A stretch of 64,000 bases of DNA from Streptomyces platensis (GTDB lineage Bacteria > Actinomycetota > Actinomycetes > Streptomycetales > Streptomycetaceae), in contig NZ_CP023691.1 of NCBI RefSeq assembly GCF_008704855.1, forward strand, positions 4,526,001 through 4,590,000. Reading direction: 5' to 3'. Under the pieces are notes generated by a model that had not been told where the DNA came from, ran no database searches, and saw nothing but the letters and a program-made list of their open reading frames with translations. Below are positions 25,481-32,755 of this stretch, piece after piece; the stretch's first letter is position 1; the number at the start of each line of letters is the position of its first letter. The translations under genes and the position numbers were made by a program.

Positions 25481-26533
25481 GTGAAATCCGACGGGAAGCC
25501 CGGGGCGGCGGACCGGGGGAGCGGCACCGGGGCGGTCCCCGGCGGCCCCACCGGTTTCGACGACCTCGACCACCGGCTGATCCATGCGCTTCAGCTCGAC
25601 GGGCGGGCGCCGTTCAGCCGGATCGCCGCCGTGCTCGGGGTCTCCGACCAGACCGTCGCCCGGCGCTACACCCGGCACCGCACCCGCGGCGCGCTCAAGG
25701 TGCTGGGGCTGCCCGGCGCCCAGGCGGTCGGCGAGGTGCAGTGGCTGGTGCGGGTCCAGTGCGCACCGGACGCCGCGGTCGCCGTCGCCGAGGCGCTGGC
25801 CCGCCGCCCGGACACCTCCTGGGTCAGCCTGATGTCCGGCGGCACCGAGATCACCGCGATGTGCCGGGCACCGGACAGTGACCACAGCGATGTGCTGCTG
25901 CTCCAGAAGCTGCCGCGCACCCCGAGCGTCATCGGGGTGACCGCACACTGCCGGCTGCACCAGTTCTTCGGCGGCCCCCAGGGCCTGATCAACAAGTCCG
26001 GGGCGCTGACCGGCGAGCAGATCGCCCGGCTGAGCCCGCCGCCGCCCGACCCGGCCGCCGCCCCCGTCACGCTCACCGACGCCGACCGCCGGCTCTTCGA
26101 CGCCCTCGCCCGGGACGGCCGCACCCCCCTGGCCGAACTCGCCACCGCCACCGGCTGGTCGCCCACCACGGTCCGCCGCCGCCTCACCGAACTGCGGGCC
26201 ACCGGCGCCCTGTATTACGACGTCGACTACGACCTGGCGCAGTTCGGGTACGGCGTGATGGTGGCCCTCTGGCTGTCCGTCGAGCCCGCCCGCCTCGCCG
26301 CCGCCGGCGAGGCGATGGCGGCTCACCCGGAAGTCGGCTACGCCTGCGCCACCACCGGCCCGCACAACCTCTTCGCCTCGGTGCTCTGCCGCGACGTGGG
26401 CGCCGTCTACCGCTATCTGACGACCCGGGTGGCGGCGCTGCCCGGCGTACGGGCCATGGAGAGCGCGCCCCGCATCCGGCACCTCAAGGGGCCGGGACCG
26501 CTGTTCTCCGCCGCCCCGGGGCGCCGCCGGTGA
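25481..26533 (+). CDS. Double-module Lrp/AsnC-family regulator
   Basis: 350 residues made of two Lrp/AsnC units: HTH 1 (about 27-75; RAPFSRIAAVLGVSDQTVARRY) with a RAM-like ligand region, then HTH 2 (about 200-250; TPLAELATATGWSPTTVRRRL) with a second RAM domain. Lrp proteins sense amino acids or related metabolites. Duplicated Lrp proteins are common in Streptomyces. It is divergent from the DHA2 transporter and coupled (GTGA overlap) to the rhomboid-like gene. Confidence 0.87.
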   Translation: MKSDGKPGAADRGSGTGAVPGGPTGFDDLDHRLIHALQLDGRAPFSRIAAVLGVSDQTVARRYTRHRTRGALKVLGLPGAQAVGEVQWLVRVQCAPDAAVAVAEALARRPDTSWVSLMSGGTEITAMCRAPDSDHSDVLLLQKLPRTPSVIGVTAHCRLHQFFGGPQGLINKSGALTGEQIARLSPPPPDPAAAPVTLTDADRRLFDALARDGRTPLAELATATGWSPTTVRRRLTELRATGALYYDVDYDLAQFGYGVMVALWLSVEPARLAAAGEAMAAHPEVGYACATTGPHNLFASVLCRDVGAVYRYLTTRVAALPGVRAMESAPRIRHLKGPGPLFSAAPGRRR

Positions 26534-27273
26534 GGCCGCCGGCCGAGCCGCCGCGCCGCGGCCGTCGCCCGTCCCCTGCCAACCCCCTGACCTGGGCGAA
26601 GGACTGGGTAGGCAGCAGCCCCGGCACTCATATCTGGCTGCTGGTCATCGGCATCACCAGCCTGGTCATCGCCGCCGCCTCCGAGGGGCTGGGGCAGTTC
26701 CTGGTCCACCGCACCAGCAGCAATATCCACGAGCTGAATGAGCATCCGCTGCCGTCGCTGCTGATCAGCGGCTTCTGGATCGAGCGTCCCGAGTCGTTTC
26801 TGCTCTATGCGGTGATGTTCGAGCTGCTGCACGCCAACGTGGAGCGCTGGACGGGGACCGCCCGCTGGCTGCTGACCGTCGGTGGCGCGCATATCGCGGC
26901 CACCCTCGCCAGCCAGGAGCTGGTCCTGCTGGCCATCGAGGGGCACCGGCTGCCGCGGTCGATGACCCATGTCGTGGACATCGGGGTCTCGTACGGGCTG
27001 GCGGCGGCCGCCGGGGTGCTGACGTACCGGCTGCGGCCGCCCTGGCGCTACGGCTACCTCGCCGGGGTGCTGGTCTTCTTCGGCATTCCGCTGCTGACCG
27101 GCGCGACCTTCACCGACTTCGGCCATGCCATCGCGCTGGCCATGGGTTTCGCGGCCTGGCCGCTGACCCCGGCGGCTGCCGAGGAGCCGCCGCCGGAGGA
27201 CGGGACGGGCCCCGCGGACCGGGCCGCCGGGCCGCCGCCGGAGCAGCGGCCGGAAAGCCCTCAGGAGAGGTAG
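26530..27273 (+). CDS. Rhomboid-like membrane protein
   Basis: 247 residues with about six membrane helices between residues 37 and 215. The layout matches the actinobacterial rhomboid-like family; DIGVSYGLAAAAG may correspond to the GxSxG serine region and DFGHAIALAMG to the His helix, so protease activity is possible but unproven. The GTG at 26530 overlaps the stop of the Lrp gene. The C-terminal 35 residues are Pro/Glu-rich. It overlaps the convergent HAD gene by 13 bp. Confidence 0.75.
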   Translation: MRPPAEPPRRGRRPSPANPLTWAKDWVGSSPGTHIWLLVIGITSLVIAAASEGLGQFLVHRTSSNIHELNEHPLPSLLISGFWIERPESFLLYAVMFELLHANVERWTGTARWLLTVGGAHIAATLASQELVLLAIEGHRLPRSMTHVVDIGVSYGLAAAAGVLTYRLRPPWRYGYLAGVLVFFGIPLLTGATFTDFGHAIALAMGFAAWPLTPAAAEEPPPEDGTGPADRAAGPPPEQRPESPQER

Positions 27274-28091
27274 AGCCGCTCCAGCACCACCGCGACGCCG
27301 TCGTCCTCGTGGGAGGCGGTGAACTCGTCCGCGACGGCCTTCAGTTCGTCATGGGCGTTGGCCATCGCCACCCCGTGCGCGGCCCAGCCGAACATCGGGA
27401 TGTCGTTGGGCATGTCACCGAAGGCGATGGTGTCCTTGGCGGTGAGGCCCAGCCGGCGGGCGGCCAGGGACAGTCCGGTGGCCTTCGACAGGCCCAGCGG
27501 CAGCAGTTCGACGATGCCCTCGCCGGCCACCGTCACCCCGACCAGATCCCCGGCGACCTGACGCGCGGCCAGGGCCAGCGCATCGTCGTCCAGGGTCGGG
27601 TGCTGGATGTAGACCTTGTTGATCGGGGCCGTCCACAGGTCGGCGGGATCGTCCATCAGGACGTTCGGCAGCGGGCCTTCCTGGACGCGGTAGCCGGGGC
27701 CGACCAGCACCTCGCCCGCCAGGCCGTCCCGGCTGGCCGCCAGGTACAGCGGGCCGACCTCGGCCTCGATCTTGGCCAGCGCGAGACCGGCGAGCTGCCG
27801 GTCGAGCGTCACCGACGTCAGCAGCCGGTGTTCCCCGGCGTGGTAGACCTGACCGCCCTGCCCGCACACCGCGAGGCCCTGGTAGTCCAGGGCGTCGAGG
27901 ATGTGCCGGGTCCAGGGCACGGCCCGGCCGGTGACGACGATATGGGCCGCGCCCGCCGCGGTGGCCGCGGCGAGCGCCCGGCGGGTGCGCTCGGAGACGG
28001 TCTCATCGGCGCGCAGCAGCGTCCCGTCGAGATCCGTCGCGATGAGCTTGTACGGCAGCGGGGCGCCCGCGGCCGGGACGGGTGCGCTCAC
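27261..28091 (-). CDS. HAD-superfamily hydrolase, Cof type
   Basis: 276 residues. DLDGTLL near residue 20, VTGRAVPW, the LSKATGL lysine region and GDMPNDIPMFGWA near the end are the four HAD motifs with a C2 cap. The GTG at 28091 overlaps the serS stop (GTGA), so it is translated with serS. Members dephosphorylate sugar or cofactor phosphates; the substrate is unknown. Paralogue of 3215-4141. Confidence 0.87.
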   Translation of the reverse strand: MSAPVPAAGAPLPYKLIATDLDGTLLRADETVSERTRRALAAATAAGAAHIVVTGRAVPWTRHILDALDYQGLAVCGQGGQVYHAGEHRLLTSVTLDRQLAGLALAKIEAEVGPLYLAASRDGLAGEVLVGPGYRVQEGPLPNVLMDDPADLWTAPINKVYIQHPTLDDDALALAARQVAGDLVGVTVAGEGIVELLPLGLSKATGLSLAARRLGLTAKDTIAFGDMPNDIPMFGWAAHGVAMANAHDELKAVADEFTASHEDDGVAVVLERLYLS

Positions 28092-29377
28092 TTGGCGACG
28101 GGCTCCAGGATCTCCCGGCCGCCCAGGTAGGGGCGGAGCACCTCGGGGACGCGCACGGAACCGTCCGCCTGCTGGTGGTTCTCGAAGAGCGCCACGATGG
28201 TGCGCGGGATCGCGCAGAGCGTGCCGTTCAGCGTCGCCAGCGGCGAGACCTTCTGCTTGCCGTCGACGTTCTCCCGCATCCGGACCGAGAGGCGGCGCGC
28301 CTGGAACTCGTCGCAGTTCGACGCCGAGGTCAGCTCGCGGTACTTGCCCTGGGTGGGGATCCACGCCTCGCAGTCGAACTTGCGGGAGGCGGAGGCGCCG
28401 AGGTCACCGGTGGCGACATCGATGACCTGGAAGGGCAGCTCCAGGCCGGTCAGCCACTGCTTCTCCCAGTCCAGCAGCCGCTGGTGCTCGGCCTGGGCGT
28501 CCTCCGGCGCGACGTAGGAGAACATCTCGACCTTGTCGAACTGGTGGACCCGGAAGATGCCGCGGGTGTCCTTGCCGTAGGTGCCGGCCTCGCGGCGGAA
28601 GCACGGCGAGAAACCGGCGTAGCGCAGCGGCAGCTTGGCGGCGTCCACGATCTCGTCCATGTGGTACGCGGCGAGCGGGACCTCGGAGGTGCCGACCAGG
28701 TAGTAGTCGTCCTTCTCCAGGTGGTAGACGTTCTCCGCGGCCTGGCCGAGGAAGCCGGTGCCCTCCATGGCGCGCGGGCGCACCAGGGCGGGGGTCAGCA
28801 TCGGCGTGAAACCGGCCGCGGTGGCCTGTGCGATGGCGGCGTTGACCAGCGCGAGCTCCAGCAGCGCGCCGACACCCGTGAGGTAGTAGAAGCGGGAGCC
28901 GGAGACCTTGGCGCCGCGCTCGACGTCGATGGCGCCGAGCAGCTCGCCGATCTCCAGGTGGTCCTTGGGCTCGAAGCCCTCGGCGGTGAAGTCCCGGATC
29001 GTGCCGTGCGTCTCCAGGACCCGGAAGTCCTCCTCGCCGCCGACCGGAACGTCGGGGTGGACGAGGTTGCCGAGCTTCCGCAGCAGCGCCTGCGTCTCTT
29101 CCTTGGCCTCGTCCTGGGCGGCGTCGGCAGCCTTGACGGCGGCGGACAGCTCACCGGCCCTCTTCAGCAGCTCGGCCTTCTCGTCGCCGGCGGCCTTGGG
29201 GATGAGCTTGCCGAGCGACTTCTGCTCGGCACGCAGCTCGTCGAAGCGGACGCTGGACGACCTGCGCCGCTCGTCGGCGGAGAGAAGCGCGTCGACGAGC
29301 TCGACGTCCTCTCCACGGGCGCGCTGGGACGCGCGCACACGGTCGGGGTCCTCACGGAGCAGGCGAAGGTCAATCAC
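28088..29377 (-). CDS. serS: Serine-tRNA ligase
   Basis: 429 residues, full length for bacterial SerRS. An N-terminal two-helix arm (about 27-105) that grips the tRNA long variable arm is followed by the class II core: motif 2 in FSPCFRREAGTYGKDTRG and motif 3 near the C-terminus. It charges tRNA-Ser with serine. The start is the GTG at 29377 (VIDLRLL); only a run of G lies upstream and TAGCCT sits 5 nt before, so it may be leaderless. It is cotranscribed with the HAD gene. Confidence 0.96.
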   Translation of the reverse strand: MIDLRLLREDPDRVRASQRARGEDVELVDALLSADERRRSSSVRFDELRAEQKSLGKLIPKAAGDEKAELLKRAGELSAAVKAADAAQDEAKEETQALLRKLGNLVHPDVPVGGEEDFRVLETHGTIRDFTAEGFEPKDHLEIGELLGAIDVERGAKVSGSRFYYLTGVGALLELALVNAAIAQATAAGFTPMLTPALVRPRAMEGTGFLGQAAENVYHLEKDDYYLVGTSEVPLAAYHMDEIVDAAKLPLRYAGFSPCFRREAGTYGKDTRGIFRVHQFDKVEMFSYVAPEDAQAEHQRLLDWEKQWLTGLELPFQVIDVATGDLGASASRKFDCEAWIPTQGKYRELTSASNCDEFQARRLSVRMRENVDGKQKVSPLATLNGTLCAIPRTIVALFENHQQADGSVRVPEVLRPYLGGREILEPVAK

Positions 29378-29382
29378 CCCCC

Positions 29383-29388
29383 AGGCTA
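29383..29388 (-). promoter_or_regulatory. Candidate -10 element of serS
   Basis: TAGCCT on the minus strand, 5 nt before the GTG of serS. Confidence 0.35.
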
Positions 29389-29611
29389 CCGGGGCCGCGC
29401 CCCGCCACTCCACGCCATATTCCCCGGCATACCAGTTTGTCCGTTTTGGGGTTGTTTATTCCCTTAGGGGTGGGGCACGAAAGGCGGTGTGGAATTCCGG
29501 TGCATTCCGTGCCGCGGGGGTGGTCGGCGCAACCCCCGCGCCCGGTCCGTTGCGACTCCTTCACGGCGTCCGTAACGGGGTTTTCGCGGCATCCGCGACG
29601 ATGATCCACTG

Positions 29612-29994
29612 TGTGGACAACGGGAGTTGAGCGGGCGCTCGGGCGGGGTGCGGACCCTGGGTTATCCCCCGTGAACCGCCGGTTGTCCACAGGGGGCGGG
29701 GCTTTCGGGATTCTTATCCACAGGCTGTGTGTGAGATCTGTGGAAGTCGGAGGTGGTCATTCCGCTCCCGAAATGCTCGGCTATGGATTCCCTGTCCAAA
29801 CGCTGTTCACGCACTCTTTCGTGTGGGATTGCCTCGCCCTAAAGGATTGATCAGGTGAATTGTGCTGACGGTGTCCGAGGTGGGGTGCTGTGGAACGGTG
29901 TGCGGTCAGTAGGGCGATATGTCGACTGTGTCCGACTCCCGTGTCGACTTACCCACAGGTCGAGAACTGGCCCTGTGGATAACTTTGTGGATAA
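29612..29994. promoter_or_regulatory. Cluster of DnaA boxes in the serS-pheA spacer
   Basis: The 727-bp gap 29378-30104 has no supported gene. It contains five perfect DnaA-box nonamers: TTGTCCACA at 29612-29620 (-) and 29683-29691 (+), and TTATCCACA at 29714-29722 (+), 29974-29982 (-) and 29986-29994 (-). Near matches are at 29792-29800 (CTGTCCAAA) and 29949-29957 (TTACCCACA). TTGTCCACA is the preferred Streptomyces box. The last two boxes are 12 bp apart on the same strand. dnaA and dnaN are absent, so this is not oriC; a DnaA-titration site is likely. Confidence 0.8.
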
Positions 29995-30104
29995 CCCGGA
30001 GGTCTTCCAAACCCGCAGGTCGTGCTCTTCCGCAGCGCCCGCCGACCTGGCCGTGAAGCCCGGGGCAGCGCCCGCCGGCCCGGTCGTGAAGCCCGGTCTG
30101 CGGC

Positions 30105-31031
30105 TCAGCTCCGCCCGTCCATGCAGCGCGTCAGCCAGTCCGACGCGTCGGTGAACGCCGTGTCGGTCATCTCCGGCCGCACGCTCGCCGGCACCTCGTC
30201 CGCCCGGGGATACGAGCCGAGGAACCGCACCTCCCGGCAGACCCGCTTGAGGCCCATCAGCACCTCGCTGACCCGCCGGTCGGTGATGTGCCCCTCGCAG
30301 TCCACGGAGAAGCAGTAGCGGCCGATGCCCTCGCCGGTCGGCCGGGACTCGATGCGCATCATGTTCACCCCGCGCACCGCGTACTCCTGAAGCAGTTCGA
30401 GCAGCGCACCGGGGTGGTCGGCGCGCAGCCACAGCACCACCGAGGTCTTGTCCGCGCCGGTGGGCGCGGCGGGCCGGGCCGGGCGGCCCACCAGCACGAA
30501 GCGGGTGGCCGCGTTCTGCGCGTCATGGATGTCGGTGACCAGCGGCGTCAGGCCGTACGTCGCCGCCGCGAACTCGCCCGCGAACGCGCCGTCGTAGCGG
30601 CCCTCCTGCACCAGCCGCGCGCCGTCGGCGTTCGAGGCCGCCGACTCCCATACGGCTTCCGGGAGTTGCGCCGCCAGCCACTTGCGCACCTGCGGCTGGG
30701 CGACCGGGTGCCCGGTCACCGTCTTCACGTCGCCGAGCGCCGTACCGGGGCGCACCAGCAGGGCGAAGGCGATCGGCAGCAGCACCTCGCGGTAGATCAT
30801 CAACTGCTCGCCGGAGGCCAGTTCGTCGAGGGTGGTGGTCACCCCGCCCTCGACGGAGTTCTCGATCGGCACCAGAGCCGCGGCGGCCTCACCGGCCCGC
30901 ACCGCGTCCAGGGCGGCCGGCACCGAGACCATCGGCGTCAGCTCACGCGTCGCCGCCTCGGGCAGGGTGCGCAGCGCGGCCTCCGTGAACGTGCCCTCGG
31001 GACCCAGATAGGTATAGCGGCTGGCCGACAT
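30105..31031 (-). CDS. pheA: Prephenate dehydratase
   Basis: 308 residues. The catalytic PDT domain (about 5-185; YLGPEGTFTEAAL, the IENSVEGGV block, and the TRF motif in NAATRFVLVG) is followed by an ACT domain (about 200-280; GALLELLQEYAVRGVNMMRIESRP) for feedback inhibition by phenylalanine. It converts prephenate to phenylpyruvate. The ATG at 31031 follows a GAGGGAG site. A monofunctional enzyme without chorismate mutase, as usual in actinobacteria. Confidence 0.94.
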   Translation of the reverse strand: MSASRYTYLGPEGTFTEAALRTLPEAATRELTPMVSVPAALDAVRAGEAAAALVPIENSVEGGVTTTLDELASGEQLMIYREVLLPIAFALLVRPGTALGDVKTVTGHPVAQPQVRKWLAAQLPEAVWESAASNADGARLVQEGRYDGAFAGEFAAATYGLTPLVTDIHDAQNAATRFVLVGRPARPAAPTGADKTSVVLWLRADHPGALLELLQEYAVRGVNMMRIESRPTGEGIGRYCFSVDCEGHITDRRVSEVLMGLKRVCREVRFLGSYPRADEVPASVRPEMTDTAFTDASDWLTRCMDGRS

Positions 31032-31306
31032 GGATAAGGACTCCCTCGCGTAACTGCGGGGGCACCCCGCCGATCTTCTCCCTGTCCTGCCACGATACCC
31101 AGCCGCTCCGGCGCCCGGCCGGTACACGGGAATACCGCCACCCCCCACCCCGTTCTGGCCCCGAGGGGGCGTTCCCCTCCCCTACGGCATCCGTTCGACC
31201 CCTCCCTAGGGCCCGCTTGCCCCGCCGCCCGCCCAGGCCTCAGGGGGCACCCCTCCTGACCGGAGGTCCCAGGCGCCAGGCCCCCGGACCCCGGACCCCA
31301 GGGCGT

Positions 31307-32755
31307 CTACCCCTCCAGCAGCGGCTGCCCGACGTAGCCGCCCGGCTCCGCGGCCGGCGGCACCGCGAACAGTCCGCTCGCCTCGTGCCGCAGGAACGGC
31401 GACAGCGCGTCCCCGCGGTCCAGCTTCCGCTGGACCTGGGTGAAGGCGCGCAGCGGATCGGCCTGCCAGCAGATGAAGAGCAGCCCGGCGTCCGGGGCGC
31501 CGTCCTCCCGGAACCCGTCGTGGAAGGAGAACGGGCGGCGCAGCATGGCCGCGCCCTGGTTCGACTCCGGCGCCGCGATCCGCGCATGCGCGTTGGCCGG
31601 GATGACCGGCAGCCCGTCCGGGCGGTTCGCGTCCAGCCGCATCGGGGTGGACTCGGAACCGCCGGTCAGCGGCGCCCCGTTGTCCTTGCGGCGCCCGATG
31701 ACCTTCTCCTGATCGTGCCGGGAACGCTTCTCCCAGTCGTCCAGCAGCATCCGGATCCGGCGTACGACGGCGTACGAGCCGCCGCGCATCCACGCCTGCT
31801 CGGCGTCCCGACCCACGAAGATCCGCTCATCGAAGTCCCGGTCCGACGGCTTGGGGTTGTTGGTGCCGTCGATCTGGCCCATCAGATTGCGGGTGGTCAT
31901 CGGGTGCGCGGTGGCCCCCGGCGTGCGGTGGAAGCCGTTCATCTGCCAGCGCAGCCGCGCCCGGCCGGCCGCGTCCTTCTGGAGCGCGCGCAGCGCGTGG
32001 AAGGCGACCAGCGCGTCATCGGCGCCGATCTGGATCCACAGATCGCCGTTGCTGCGGGCGGGGTCCAGGGCGTCGGCGGAGAAGTCGGGCAGCGGGTCGA
32101 GCTCGACGGGGCGCCGCTTCGTCAGGCCCGTACGGCCGAAGAAGCTGTGGCCGAAGCCGAAGGTGACGGTCAGCGAGGACGGGCCCGCGTCGAGGGCGAC
32201 CCCCGTGTCGGCGTCCGGGGCCCGGCCGGCCATCAGCTCCTCGGCCGTCCGCGACCAGCGGCGCAGCAGTGCGGCGGCGGCCTTGCGGTCGGTGCCCGGT
32301 GCCAGGTCGAAGGCGACGAGATGGCCCTTGGCCTGCAACGGGGTGGTGATCCCCGCCTGGTGCCCGCCGCCCGCCGGCCGGAACGGCACCCGGGTCGAGC
32401 CGACGGTGGTCAGGGCCGCGGGGGCGTCATCCTGTGCCGCCGAGACCCCGGCGGCGCCCCCGGCCCCGCCGACGACCAGCCCGGCCGCGCCCGCCGCGCC
32501 GACGGTGCCGAGCAGCCGGCGGCGGGAGAGCTCCTTGGCGGGCGACCCGTCCGTCTCCGGTGCCGGGGCGGTGGCCGGGGCGGGGACACGCCCGCCGCGC
32601 GCCTTGGCGGACCCGGCGCCGGAGTCCGTGCCGGGGGTCTTCCGGCCGGTGGCCTGCGGCGCGTCGGTCTGCTTCGCCGCCGCCTGCTGCGACGTGGCCT
32701 GCTGCGCGGCGGACGGCTTGCGGGCGGACTGCTTACGGGGGGTCTGCTTGCTCAT
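31307..32755 (-). CDS. dtpA: Tat-exported dye-decolourising peroxidase (DtpA/EfeB type)
   Basis: 482 residues. A twin-arginine signal SRRRLLGTVG begins at residue 77, followed by a hydrophobic segment to about 105, so export is by Tat after an unusually long 76-residue hydrophilic leader. The mature part has the DyP distal motif GQIDGTNN (293-300, catalytic Asp296), a conserved distal Arg region, and the candidate heme-ligand His in ANAHARI. Heme peroxidase of the A/EfeB type. In Streptomyces the homologue next to sco-ecuC is DtpA, needed for maturation of the copper radical oxidase GlxA. It overlaps copCD by ATGA. Confidence 0.92.
   Translation of the reverse strand: MSKQTPRKQSARKPSAAQQATSQQAAAKQTDAPQATGRKTPGTDSGAGSAKARGGRVPAPATAPAPETDGSPAKELSRRRLLGTVGAAGAAGLVVGGAGGAAGVSAAQDDAPAALTTVGSTRVPFRPAGGGHQAGITTPLQAKGHLVAFDLAPGTDRKAAAALLRRWSRTAEELMAGRAPDADTGVALDAGPSSLTVTFGFGHSFFGRTGLTKRRPVELDPLPDFSADALDPARSNGDLWIQIGADDALVAFHALRALQKDAAGRARLRWQMNGFHRTPGATAHPMTTRNLMGQIDGTNNPKPSDRDFDERIFVGRDAEQAWMRGGSYAVVRRIRMLLDDWEKRSRHDQEKVIGRRKDNGAPLTGGSESTPMRLDANRPDGLPVIPANAHARIAAPESNQGAAMLRRPFSFHDGFREDGAPDAGLLFICWQADPLRAFTQVQRKLDRGDALSPFLRHEASGLFAVPPAAEPGGYVGQPLLEG

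Noticed and set aside
23735..26482. 915-residue version of the DHA2 transporter
   Set aside because: The first 395 residues lie opposite the Lrp/AsnC gene and lack protein character; the ATG at 25297 with GGAGG is the proper start.
29378..30104. oriC
   Set aside because: DnaA boxes are too few, and dnaA, dnaN and the usual AT-rich unwinding region are missing; serS and pheA flank it instead.
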